DNA of 21,849 nt, taken from NCBI GenBank assembly GCA_030835875.1, contig JAURQY010000030.1, positions 1-21,849 on the forward strand, given 5' to 3'. Positions 1 through 7,587 of the stretch are shown here, piece after piece. The position numbers were made by a program, and so were the translations under genes. The notes beneath the pieces are model-generated. The model worked only from the letters and a program-made list of their open reading frames with translations, was not told where the DNA came from and made no database searches. Each line of letters starts with the position of its first letter. The stretch's first letter is position 1. Origin of the DNA: Nitriliruptorales bacterium (lineage in GTDB: Bacteria > Actinomycetota > Nitriliruptoria > Nitriliruptorales > Nitriliruptoraceae).

Positions 1-840
1 TACGCGGTCGCTCAGGCGGGTCGTCCGACCTGGACGGCGACCGGCGTGCTGCTCCTCGCCACCTTCGTCGCGATGGCGGTCGTCGGGTTCGCCGACGACC
101 TCATCAAGCTGCGGCTGCGTCGCAACCTCGGGCTCAACAAGACGACGAAGCTCGTCGGACAGGTCCTCATCGCGGTCGGCTTCGCATGGCTCGCGCCCGA
201 GTGGGCGGGCGTGGAGCGCAGCATCACCGTCGTCGGGACGATCGAGCTGCCCGTCGGGCAGGCGATGTTCACGCTCTGGACGTTCCTGCTCATCGTCGGG
301 GCGTCGAACGCCGTCAACCTGACCGACGGGCTCGACGGTCTCGCGGCGGGCTCGTCCGCCCTCGTCTTCGGTGCGTTCACGCTCATCGCGTTCTGGCAGT
401 TCCGCAACAGCGCCGAGTATCCGATCGGTGCGCTCGAGGCGCTCGACGTCGCGGTCGTCACCGCCGCGGTCACCGCCGCGGCCGCGGGCTTCCTGTGGCA
501 CAACGCGCCGCCCGCGCGCATCTTCATGGGGGACACGGGCTCGCTCGCGCTCGGCGGTCTGCTCGCCGCGGTGTCGGTCGTGACGAGCACCCAGCTGCTC
601 CTCGTCCTCCTCGGCGGGCTGTTCGTCCTCGAGACGCTGTCGGTCGTCATCCAGGTCGCCGTGTTCCGTGCGACGGGACGTCGCGTGTTCCGCATGGCCC
701 CGTTCCACCACCACTTCGAGCTGCTCGGCTGGCAGGAGGCGACGATCATCGTGCGCTTCTGGATCCTCGCCGGGATCGGGGTCGCCCTCGGGCTCGGCGT
801 GTTCTACGCCGAGTACCTGACCAGGGTGGACCTGCTGTGA
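1..840 (+). CDS. mraY: Phospho-N-acetylmuramoyl-pentapeptide transferase MraY (5' partial)
   Basis: MraY transfers phospho-MurNAc-pentapeptide from UDP to undecaprenyl phosphate, making lipid I at the inner face of the membrane. The reading frame is open from base 1, so the N-terminus (about 80 residues compared with E. coli MraY) lies outside the window; 279 residues are visible. Diagnostic motifs are the catalytic Asp pair in GFADDLIK (visible residues 29-36), NAVNLTDGLDGLA, the RIFMGDTGSLALGG loop, and the C-terminal FRMAPFHHHFEL histidine motif. About eight hydrophobic membrane segments can be seen. The stop overlaps the ftsW start by 4 nt (GTGA), which indicates translational coupling. 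murD, which usually follows mraY in actinobacteria, is not here. Identification is secure. Confidence 0.97.
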   Translation, partial: YAVAQAGRPTWTATGVLLLATFVAMAVVGFADDLIKLRLRRNLGLNKTTKLVGQVLIAVGFAWLAPEWAGVERSITVVGTIELPVGQAMFTLWTFLLIVGASNAVNLTDGLDGLAAGSSALVFGAFTLIAFWQFRNSAEYPIGALEALDVAVVTAAVTAAAAGFLWHNAPPARIFMGDTGSLALGGLLAAVSVVTSTQLLLVLLGGLFVLETLSVVIQVAVFRATGRRVFRMAPFHHHFELLGWQEATIIVRFWILAGIGVALGLGVFYAEYLTRVDLL

Positions 841-1982
841 GTGCGCGGACACGCAGCGACGTGGCCGTGACGCGCTGGCCACCGGGAGCGATCGGTCTCA
901 CGGTCGTCACCGTGCTCCTGATGCTCATCGGACTCCTGATGAGCTTCTCCGCCTCGATCGTCGACGCGGCGCAGGAGGGGGACGCGTTCGGGACGTTCCG
1001 ACGGCAGGCGTTGTGGGCGGCGCTGTCGCTGCCGGCGTTCTTCGTCGCGAGCCGTCTCCCTCGGACGGTCCTCCGTCGGCTCAGCTGGCCGCTGATGATC
1101 GGCGCGCTCCTGCTGCTCGTCCTCGTCGTCGTCCCCGGTGTCGGCGTCACGCGCTTCGGCTCGACGCGATGGCTCGGGTTCGGGGGGTTCGTCTTCCAGC
1201 CGTCGGAGATCGCGAAGCTCGCCGTGCTCCTGTGGCTCGCGGACGTCCTCGAGCGCAAGCGGCCGGCCGACGGCTCGCTCCTCACGACCGAGCATCTGCT
1301 CATCCCTGCCGCTCCGACCCTCCTCCTGCTCGGCGGGCTCGTCATGCTGCAGCCGGACCTCGGCACGACCGTGCTGCTCGCGCTGATCATCGGTGCGATG
1401 CTGTTCGTCGAGGGACTGCGCGTGCGCATCATCGTCGGCGCGCTGATGGTCGGTGCCGCGGCGGTCGCCGCGCTCGTCGTCGCCGCGCCCTACCGGGTGG
1501 CGCGCATCCGTGGCTGGCTCTGGCCCGAGCAGTTCCCTCAGGCGGAGGGCTTCCAGCTGATGCAGTCCTGGGTCGCGCTCGGCAGCGGCGGCGTGCTCGG
1601 GCTCGGGCTCGGCTCGTCGCGCGGCAAGTGGAACTTCGTGCCGAACCCCGAGACCGACTTCATCTTCGCGATCGTGGGGGAGGAGCTCGGCCTCGTCGGT
1701 GCGATCGGGCTGATCCTCCTCTTCCTGACCCTCCTGCTCCTCGGGCTGCATGCCGCGTTCGCCGCGACGCCCGGCTATGACCGCACGCTCGCGTTCACGA
1801 TCACGGCCTGGGTCGTCGGACAGGCGTTCGTCAACATCGGCACCGTCATCGGACTCCTCCCGATCACCGGGGTCACCCTGCCGCTCGTCTCGGCGGGCGG
1901 CTCGTCGCTGCTCGTGACCATGGTGTCGCTCGGGCTGCTCGTCAACGTCGCGCGATGGCCCGACGAGCGGGCGGTGCGCTGA
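837..1982 (+). CDS. ftsW: Lipid II polymerase / division protein FtsW (SEDS family)
   Basis: FtsW is the septal peptidoglycan glycosyltransferase of the SEDS family. It works with a class B PBP (FtsI) in the divisome. The 381-residue product is the usual size and has about ten hydrophobic segments. Family motifs include FQPSEIAKLAVLLWLAD in the middle, PNPETDFIFAIVGEELG in the large loop, and GVTLPLVSAGGSSLL near the C-terminus. I chose the GTG at 837 because it overlaps the mraY TGA in a GTGA junction and is preceded by an AGGGTGGA purine stretch; the frame also continues upstream inside mraY, but that extension is an artefact of high GC. murG begins one nucleotide after the stop. RodA is the main alternative, but the cluster context favours FtsW. 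Confidence 0.95.
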   Translation: MSARTRSDVAVTRWPPGAIGLTVVTVLLMLIGLLMSFSASIVDAAQEGDAFGTFRRQALWAALSLPAFFVASRLPRTVLRRLSWPLMIGALLLLVLVVVPGVGVTRFGSTRWLGFGGFVFQPSEIAKLAVLLWLADVLERKRPADGSLLTTEHLLIPAAPTLLLLGGLVMLQPDLGTTVLLALIIGAMLFVEGLRVRIIVGALMVGAAAVAALVVAAPYRVARIRGWLWPEQFPQAEGFQLMQSWVALGSGGVLGLGLGSSRGKWNFVPNPETDFIFAIVGEELGLVGAIGLILLFLTLLLLGLHAAFAATPGYDRTLAFTITAWVVGQAFVNIGTVIGLLPITGVTLPLVSAGGSSLLVTMVSLGLLVNVARWPDERAVR

Positions 1983-1983
1983 G

Positions 1984-3132
1984 ATGGCGGACGTGCTGCT
2001 CGTCGGTGGTGGGACCGCCGGTCACGTGCTTCCTGCCGTCGCGACCGCCGGGGCGCTGCGCCGCATGCGTCCTGAGCTGAGCGTCGCGTTCGCTGGTCTG
2101 CCGGGCAGCCTCGAGGAGCGCATCGTCGGCGGGACCGGGTACGCGTTCCACCCGATCGAGGCCGTCCCGCTGCCGAGGCGCCCCTCGCGCGACCTGCTGC
2201 GGCTCGCACCGCGGCTGCTGCGCTCGCTGCGCTCCGCACGCGCGTTGCTCGACCAGGAGCACGTGGGCGCGGTCGTCTCTTTCGGGGGCTACGTGGCGCT
2301 CCCGGTCTCCCTCGCCGCACGAGGGCGCGTGCCACTCGTGCTCCACGAGCAGAACAGCCGACCCGGGCTCGCGAACCGGCTCGGGAGCCGTGCGGCCGAC
2401 CACGTCGCCGTCACCTTCGCGTCGAGCGCCGAGCAGCTGCGTGTGCGCGGACGCGTCCACGTGACCGGCAACCCTGTGCAGGAGCGTCTGCGTGACCTCG
2501 ACGTCATCGCCCGTCGACCCGACGCCCGCACGCGGCTCGGTCTCGACCCCACCCGTCCCACGCTGCTCGCGTTCGGGGGCAGCCAGGGTGCGCGGAGCAT
2601 CAACCGGGCGGTGGTCGGCGCGTTCGCCGCATGGCGTGCGCTGGGACTGCAGGTCGTGCACGTGACCGGACCGAACGATCACGAGGAGTCGATGACGCGC
2701 TGGCGCGAGGTCGGTGTCGACCCTGAGGGGGATGGGGATGGCCCGGTGAACTCAGCGGTCCGTGTCGTCCCCTTCCTCGACGACATGGCCGACGCGTACG
2801 CCGCTGCGGACATCGTGGTCGGGCGGGCAGGTGCGACCTCGATCGCCGAGCTCACCGTGCTCGGCATCCCCTCGGTCCTCGTGCCCTACCCGCATGCCAC
2901 GGCCCAGCATCAGCAGGCCAACGCCGATGCCCTCCGACGCGCCGGCGCGGCGGTCGTCATCGACGACGCGGAGCTGAGCCCCGACGCGCTCGCGACCGCG
3001 GTCGGCGGCATCGTCGGAGCGCCGGGACGGGCGGGTGCGATGGCACTCGCCGCCCGAGCCTGGGGTCGCCCGGACGCCGCCGAGGCCGTCGCGCTGCTCG
3101 TCGTGGACGTGCTGGAGGCGAACGATGGTTGA
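1984..3132 (+). CDS. murG: UDP-GlcNAc:undecaprenyl-PP-MurNAc-pentapeptide GlcNAc transferase MurG
   Basis: MurG adds GlcNAc to lipid I to give lipid II, at the cytoplasmic membrane face. The product is 382 residues with the two-Rossmann GT-B layout. The N-terminal glycine loop is GGGTAGH (residues 8-14), the form common in actinobacteria. HEQNSRPGLANR follows in the N-domain, FGGSQGARSIN opens the C-domain, and the UDP-GlcNAc site is represented by GRAGATSIAELTVLGIPS and PYPHATAQHQQ. A short acidic/Gly stretch around residues 247-252 (GDGDG) looks like a loop insertion. The ATG lies one nucleotide after the ftsW stop (TGAGATG), and the end overlaps murC by 8 nt, so it is part of the same coupled unit. 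Confidence 0.97.
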   Translation: MADVLLVGGGTAGHVLPAVATAGALRRMRPELSVAFAGLPGSLEERIVGGTGYAFHPIEAVPLPRRPSRDLLRLAPRLLRSLRSARALLDQEHVGAVVSFGGYVALPVSLAARGRVPLVLHEQNSRPGLANRLGSRAADHVAVTFASSAEQLRVRGRVHVTGNPVQERLRDLDVIARRPDARTRLGLDPTRPTLLAFGGSQGARSINRAVVGAFAAWRALGLQVVHVTGPNDHEESMTRWREVGVDPEGDGDGPVNSAVRVVPFLDDMADAYAAADIVVGRAGATSIAELTVLGIPSVLVPYPHATAQHQQANADALRRAGAAVVIDDAELSPDALATAVGGIVGAPGRAGAMALAARAWGRPDAAEAVALLVVDVLEANDG

Positions 3133-4537
3133 CCCGGACGCGAAGGTCGACGAGGGCACCACGCTGTCGGCGGAGCTGCAGTGCGAGGCGACGGTCCCAC
3201 ACCGCGTCCACCTCGTCGGCGTCGGCGGCGCGGGCATGTCGGCGATCGCACGGATCCTCGCGCAGCGAGGTCATGCCGTCAGCGGCTCGGACCTGCATGA
3301 GGGGCGCGCGATCGCCGCACTGCGCGCGCTCGGTGTCGACGTCGCCATCGGTCACGATGCGGCCAACGTCGGTGACGCCGAGGTCGTCGTGACCTCGACC
3401 GCGGTCGCGCCGACGAACCCAGAGGTTCGCGCGGCGCGCGAGCGCGGCATCCGGGTCGTGCCCCGCGCACGCATGCTCGCCGACACGATGGTCGGTGACC
3501 GTGCGGTCCTCGTCGCCGGGACGCACGGGAAGACGACGACGACGTCGATGACCGTCGTCGCGCTGCACGCCGGTGGTGTCGACCCGACCTTCGCGATCGG
3601 CGGCGAGCTGAACGAGGCGGGGACGAACGCGCACGCAGGGACCGATCGGGTCGCGGTGGCGGAGGCGGACGAGTCCGACCGCTCGTTCCTCGCCTACGCA
3701 CCCGACATCGCGGTCGTCACGAACCTCGAGCTCGACCATCCGGAGGTCTACCCCGATCTCGACGCGGTCGTCGGGGCGTTCGGTGCCTTCCTCGCCCGAC
3801 GACGCCGGGGCGGTCACGCCATCGTCTGCATCGACGACCCCGGTGTCCGCATGCTGCTCGAACGTGTCGACGGTCCGATCCTCACCTACGGCCGGTCGGC
3901 GGGCGCGGACGTCCGCATCGTCGAGCGTGACGGCACCCCGCACGTCGTCGTCGACGGCGTGACGTACCCGCTCCATCTCGAGGTGCCGGGGGCGCACAAC
4001 CTGCTCAATGCCGCAGCCGCGCTCGCCGCGTGCCAGCTGCTCGACGTACCTGTCGAGGAGGCGCTCACGGGGCTCGCGCGGTTCCGCGGCGCCGCGCGAC
4101 GCTTCCAGCGACTCGGCGAGGCGCATGGCGTGCACGTGGTCGACGACTACGCGCATCATCCGACGGAGCTTCGGGCGACGCTCGCCGCGGCGCGCAGCAC
4201 GGGTGCCACCCGGATCGTGTGCGTCGTGCAGCCGCACCGCTACTCCCGTACCGCGGTGTTCGGTGAGGAGCTCGGGCGTGCTGCTGCCGGTGCCGACCTG
4301 GTCGTCGTCACGGAGGTGTACGGCGCTGGGGAGGCGCCGGTACCGGGGGTGAACGGTCTGCTCGTCGCGGAGGCCGCCCGTGCGGCCGGAGCGCGCGTGC
4401 ATCACGCCCCGCATCTCGCCGCGGTCGCACCGCTCCTCGCGGAGGAGGTCGGACCAGGGGATCTGGTGCTCGTCACCGGCGCGGGGGACGTGAGCCAGGT
4501 CGGACCGGCGCTGCTGATGCTCCTCCGAGGCGAGTGA
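3125..4537 (+). CDS. murC: UDP-N-acetylmuramate--L-alanine ligase MurC
   Basis: MurC ligates L-Ala to UDP-MurNAc with ATP, the first amino-acid addition of the stem peptide. The 470-residue protein shows the N-terminal Rossmann motif HLVGVGGAGMSAIA (residues 29-42), the ATP-binding P-loop GTHGKTTTTS (132-141), the central EADESDRSF motif, and YAHHPTE (342-348) of the C-terminal domain. The ATG at 3125 has a GGAGG ribosome site at 3114-3118 and overlaps the murG end by 8 nt. About 25 residues precede the Rossmann motif, a slightly long but ordinary leader. The protein is one normal-length ligase and not a MurC-MurB or MurC-Ddl fusion. It does not replace the missing murD, whose substrate recognition differs. 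Confidence 0.97.
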   Translation: MVDPDAKVDEGTTLSAELQCEATVPHRVHLVGVGGAGMSAIARILAQRGHAVSGSDLHEGRAIAALRALGVDVAIGHDAANVGDAEVVVTSTAVAPTNPEVRAARERGIRVVPRARMLADTMVGDRAVLVAGTHGKTTTTSMTVVALHAGGVDPTFAIGGELNEAGTNAHAGTDRVAVAEADESDRSFLAYAPDIAVVTNLELDHPEVYPDLDAVVGAFGAFLARRRRGGHAIVCIDDPGVRMLLERVDGPILTYGRSAGADVRIVERDGTPHVVVDGVTYPLHLEVPGAHNLLNAAAALAACQLLDVPVEEALTGLARFRGAARRFQRLGEAHGVHVVDDYAHHPTELRATLAAARSTGATRIVCVVQPHRYSRTAVFGEELGRAAAGADLVVVTEVYGAGEAPVPGVNGLLVAEAARAAGARVHHAPHLAAVAPLLAEEVGPGDLVLVTGAGDVSQVGPALLMLLRGE

Positions 4538-4538
4538 G

Positions 4539-5480
4539 ATGTCGTCCGGCGACGTGACGCTCGCAGCCCTGGAGCAGGAGCTCACCGGCACGGGCGTGAC
4601 CGTCGTCCCGCGGGCCGCGCTCGACCAGCTGACGACGCTGCGGGTCGGCGGGCCGGCCGGGCTGTTCGTCACCGTCGAGGACGAGCAGACGCTGGTCGCC
4701 GTGACGGCGGCGACCGCCCGACGCGCGGTGCCGCTGCTCGTGCTCGGGAGAGGCTCGAACCTCCTCGTGCAGGACGAGGGCTGGCCCGGGGTCGTGCTCC
4801 GGCTCGGGTCCGGCTTCCGAGGGACCGTCGTGGACGGCACGACCGTGCGCGCGGGTGCTGCGGAGCCGATGCCCTCGGTCGCGGTGCACACGGCACGACT
4901 CGGCCTCACCGGGTTCGCCTGGGGTGCGGCGGTGCCGGGGACGATGGGCGGCGGCGTGCGGATGAACGCGGGTGCCCATGGTGCGGACATGGCGGCGTCG
5001 CTCGTGTCCGCGCGGGTCCTCGACGGACGCAGCGGCGCCGTCGAGGAGTGGGAGGCGGGGCGGCTCGAGCTCCGCTACCGCCACAGCGCGCTCGAGCCCC
5101 ACCATGTCGTCGTCTCGGTGGAGCTCGTGCTCGAGCCCGACGAGCCCGTGCGTGTGATGGCTGAGATCGACGCGATCAGGACCTGGCGTCGTGAGCATCA
5201 GCCGCTCAACCGTCCGAGCTGCGGGTCGGTGTTCACCAACCCACCCGGGCGGTCGGCAGGTGCGCTCATCGAGGAGGCCGGTCTGAAGGGTGCGCGGATC
5301 GGTGGGGCGGAGGTGTCGGAGACCCACGCGAACTTCATCGTCACCTCGGAAGGCGCCCGTGCTGCCGACGTCGCGGCGCTCATCGACCTCGTGGCGGAGC
5401 GGGTGCACGAGCATGCGGGGATCGAGCTCCGTGCCGAGGTGGTTCGTGCCGGTGTCCCTCCGACGACGGACGTGGCGTGA
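4539..5480 (+). CDS. murB: UDP-N-acetylenolpyruvoylglucosamine reductase MurB
   Basis: MurB reduces UDP-GlcNAc-enolpyruvate to UDP-MurNAc with NADPH and bound FAD, which supplies the substrate of MurC. The 313-residue product carries the FAD-binding pieces TTLRVGGPAGLFV and VLGRGSNLLV, then GTMGGGVRMNAGAHG. YRHSAL, CGSVFTNPPG with the likely catalytic serine, and AGLKGARIGGAEVSETHANFIV follow. The length and the direct SCGSVFTNPP motif fit the short MurB type of many Gram-positives. The ATG follows the murC stop by one nucleotide (TGAGATG). A murC-murB-ftsQ order is seen in several bacterial groups but not in Mycobacterium, where murB is elsewhere; this hints at a deep actinobacterial lineage. 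Confidence 0.96.
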   Translation: MSSGDVTLAALEQELTGTGVTVVPRAALDQLTTLRVGGPAGLFVTVEDEQTLVAVTAATARRAVPLLVLGRGSNLLVQDEGWPGVVLRLGSGFRGTVVDGTTVRAGAAEPMPSVAVHTARLGLTGFAWGAAVPGTMGGGVRMNAGAHGADMAASLVSARVLDGRSGAVEEWEAGRLELRYRHSALEPHHVVVSVELVLEPDEPVRVMAEIDAIRTWRREHQPLNRPSCGSVFTNPPGRSAGALIEEAGLKGARIGGAEVSETHANFIVTSEGARAADVAALIDLVAERVHEHAGIELRAEVVRAGVPPTTDVA

Positions 5481-6229
5481 TGGTCGACGGCCGCATCGCC
5501 GAGCGGCGCGCGGAGGTTCGTGCAGCCCGTCGCCGAGCGCGCCTGCGGCGCACGCTCCTCGTGCTCCTGCTCGTGGCGCTCGCCGGGGCCGCGGCGTGGT
5601 TCGCGCGCAGCGAGCATGCAGAGGTCCGCAGCCTCATCGTCGAGGGTGCGGTGCGGCTCGAGGCTGGCGAGATCGAGGCGGCGAGCGGTGTCGTGGTCGG
5701 GGACAGTGCGCTGCTGCTGTGGCCCCCCCGTGTCGCGATCGCGCTCGAGGAGCTGCCACTCGTGCGCAGCGCCGAGGTGTCGCGGCGACGGCTGCGCGAC
5801 GTGGTCCTGCGCGTCGTCGAGCGCGCACCCGTCTATGCCGTCACCTACCGGGGTGAGTCCTCGCTCATCGACCGCGACGGCATCGTCGTCGACCGCGGTA
5901 CCGACGCACGACTGCCGAGCGTCGCACTGTTCACCGCACCGCCACGGCCGGGGGAGTCGGTCGCGGGACACGCGGCGCTCGCGAACGCGCACCGTGCCTG
6001 GACGGGCCTGTCAGGTCCGGTCCGAAGCCGCGTGGTCGCGATGCGCGCCCCCGACGAGGACGGCTTGGAGTTCACGCTCGACGACGGGATGGTGGTCCGA
6101 TTCGGACGAGCGGAGCAGATGGAGGAGAAGGTCCGCGCGCTCGGTGCTGTCCTCGACGACGTGGCGGGGACCGAGGTCACCCTCGTCGATGTCCGGGTCC
6201 CCGGCTTCCCGGTGGTCCGCATCGATTGA
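5477..6229 (+). CDS. ftsQ: Cell division protein FtsQ (POTRA domain)
   Basis: FtsQ is a bitopic divisome protein that links early and late division proteins through its extracytoplasmic POTRA domain. The 250-residue product has a basic, Arg-rich cytoplasmic tail (residues 5-25), one membrane segment at about 26-44, and a POTRA-like region at about 47-115 (VRSLIVEGAVRLEAGEIEAAS onward). A beta-rich FtsQ domain follows. The frame opens with GTG at 5477 immediately followed by ATG at 5480, so either may start; GTG 5477 gives a 4-nt overlap with the murB stop. A run of seven C at about 5723 lies inside the gene but the frame is intact. This is the last gene before the ftsQ-ftsZ gap. FtsQ diverges strongly in sequence, so the call rests on architecture plus position. 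Confidence 0.92.
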   Translation: MMVDGRIAERRAEVRAARRRARLRRTLLVLLLVALAGAAAWFARSEHAEVRSLIVEGAVRLEAGEIEAASGVVVGDSALLLWPPRVAIALEELPLVRSAEVSRRRLRDVVLRVVERAPVYAVTYRGESSLIDRDGIVVDRGTDARLPSVALFTAPPRPGESVAGHAALANAHRAWTGLSGPVRSRVVAMRAPDEDGLEFTLDDGMVVRFGRAEQMEEKVRALGAVLDDVAGTEVTLVDVRVPGFPVVRID

Positions 6230-6231
6230 CG

Positions 6232-6255
6232 CCGGGAGGAGCGCCGAGCCTCCGG
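6232..6255 (+). terminator. Hairpin just after ftsQ, possible weak terminator
   Basis: Three bases after the ftsQ stop, an inverted repeat pairs 6232-6239 with 6249-6255 (seven base pairs, one bulged G, nine-base loop). It has no T-tract. It could attenuate read-through from the mur/ftsQ unit into ftsZ or protect an mRNA 3' end. In DNA this GC-rich such a stem may also be accidental. Confidence 0.3.
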
Positions 6256-6264
6256 TCGGCCTCC

Positions 6265-6294
6265 TTGACCCCCCAAGGCTCCGCCGTCTACCTT
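6265..6294 (+). promoter_or_regulatory. Predicted SigA-type promoter of ftsZ
   Basis: TTGACC at 6265-6270 and TACCTT at 6289-6294 are separated by 18 bp, close to the housekeeping actinobacterial promoter (TTGAC-N17/18-TAnnnT). The site lies in the 202-bp ftsQ-ftsZ gap, where actinobacteria commonly have dedicated ftsZ promoters. A start near 6301 would leave a leader of about 130 nt that contains the inverted repeat at 6384-6413. No transcription data are available. Confidence 0.5.
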
Positions 6295-6383
6295 CGGTGG
6301 AGGCTGAGGTGTTCTTCCCCGACCCTCGACCTCATCTTGAGGCGGTCCAGCGGCGTCCGGTCCCCGGCCGCGCGATGGGAGCG

Positions 6384-6413
6384 GTGATCGTCCGTGCGTC
6401 CGCACGGGATCAC
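6384..6413 (+). promoter_or_regulatory. 30-nt inverted repeat in the ftsZ leader
   Basis: GTGATC then CCGTGCG (with two bulged bases, GT, between them) is mirrored across a two-base centre by CGCACGG then GATCAC. That gives thirteen base pairs in all. The repeat ends 18 nt before the ftsZ ATG and just before the GGAGG ribosome site at 6420-6424. It could be a protein-binding operator or an RNA hairpin affecting ftsZ translation. The function is inferred from position only. Confidence 0.45.
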
Positions 6414-6431
6414 GTGGACGGAGGACGGACC

Positions 6432-7586
6432 ATGAGCAAGTCACCCACGAACTACCTCGCCGTCATCAAGGTCGTCGGCGTCGGCGGTGGTGGCGTCAAC
6501 GCGGTGAACCGCATGATCGAGGCGGGGCTGCGCGGCGTCGAGTTCATCGCCGTCAACACCGACGCACAGGCGCTCCTCATGTCGGACGCCGACGTGAAGC
6601 TCGACATCGGGCGGGACCTGACGCGGGGCCTCGGCGCCGGCGCGGACCCGGAGGTCGGCCAGCAGGCCGCGGAGGACCACCGCGAGGAGATCGAGGCGGC
6701 CCTGGCGGGCGCCGACATGGTCTTCGTCACGGCGGGTGAGGGTGGCGGCACCGGGACCGGTGCGTCGCCGCTCATCGCGCGCATCGCCCGCGAGCAGGGT
6801 GCGCTGACCATCGGTGTCGTCACGCGACCCTTCGCCTTCGAGGGCAAGCGTCGTGCTGCGCAGGCCGAGGTCGGTGTCGACGCGATCAAGGCGGAGGTCG
6901 ACACGCTGATCGTCATCCCCAACGACCGACTGCTGCAGGTCGCCGGGAACGGGACGTCGGTCCTCGAGGCGTTCCGCCTCGCCGACGACGTGCTGCTCCA
7001 GGGGGTCCAGGGAATCACCGACCTCATCATGATCCCCGGTCTGATCAACCTCGACTTCGCTGACGTGCGCTCCGTCATGAGCGAGGCCGGCAACGCGCTC
7101 ATGGGCATCGGGCGCGCCCGCGGTGACGATCGCGCGGTCGAGGCGGCGCGGCTCGCGATGTCCTCGCCGCTCCTCGAGGCGTCGATCGACGGCGCGCGTG
7201 GTGTGCTGCTGCTCATCGCCGGCGGGAGCGACCTCGGGCTGCTCGAGGCGAACGCCGCGGCGGACCTCGTCGGATCCAGCGCGCACCCCGAGGCCAACAT
7301 CATCTTCGGTGCGGTCATCGACGACACGCTCGGCGACGAGGTCAAGGTCACCGTGATCGCGGCGGGCTTCGAGGCCGACCGCCGTGTCGAGCAGCGCGGC
7401 GCGATCCTGCGCACCGCTACCGCACCGGCGCCCGCCTCGGCGCCGTCCGTGGCCGGGGAGGCGGACGCGGCAGCGGCGTCCGTCGCTTCGGACGCGACGC
7501 GCAGCGCCCCGAAGGTCATCATCGACGAGGACGACCTCGACGCGGGCCTCGACGACGAGCTGGACGTCCCGACCTTCCTGCGCTGA
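6432..7586 (+). CDS. ftsZ: Cell division GTPase FtsZ
   Basis: FtsZ is the tubulin-like GTPase that forms the division ring. The 384-residue protein has GVGGGGVNAVNRM near residues 16-28 and the GTP-binding signature GEGGGTGTG (102-110), with the Glu form usual in actinobacteria. The T7 catalytic loop is NLDFADV, with N206, D208 and D211. A variable Ala/Ser/Pro linker covers about 318-366, and the C-terminal peptide DDELDVPTFLR (374-384) binds SepF in related organisms. The residues after the signature read ASP instead of the commoner AAP/GAP. The ATG at 6432 has GGAGG at 6420-6424. The open frame runs far upstream through ftsQ in another phase, but nothing upstream resembles FtsZ. It heads the ftsZ-pgeF-yggS-sepF-yggT unit; pgeF starts one nucleotide after its stop. 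Confidence 0.98.
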   Translation: MSKSPTNYLAVIKVVGVGGGGVNAVNRMIEAGLRGVEFIAVNTDAQALLMSDADVKLDIGRDLTRGLGAGADPEVGQQAAEDHREEIEAALAGADMVFVTAGEGGGTGTGASPLIARIAREQGALTIGVVTRPFAFEGKRRAAQAEVGVDAIKAEVDTLIVIPNDRLLQVAGNGTSVLEAFRLADDVLLQGVQGITDLIMIPGLINLDFADVRSVMSEAGNALMGIGRARGDDRAVEAARLAMSSPLLEASIDGARGVLLLIAGGSDLGLLEANAAADLVGSSAHPEANIIFGAVIDDTLGDEVKVTVIAAGFEADRRVEQRGAILRTATAPAPASAPSVAGEADAAAASVASDATRSAPKVIIDEDDLDAGLDDELDVPTFLR

Positions 7587-7587
7587 C

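Noticed and set aside
2957..4990. 677-codon minus-strand open frame across murG, murC and murB
   Set aside because: A shadow of three well-identified genes; low-complexity Arg/Asp/Val composition with no motifs.
5723..5729. Run of seven C inside ftsQ as a possible phase-variation tract
   Set aside because: The frame is intact and a single C7 in DNA of this GC content is not remarkable; there is no sign of an alternative product.
6230..6431. Possible ftsA or small gene between ftsQ and ftsZ
   Set aside because: The gap is only 202 bp with no coding-like frame that has a ribosome site; lack of ftsA is normal in actinobacteria, where SepF anchors FtsZ.
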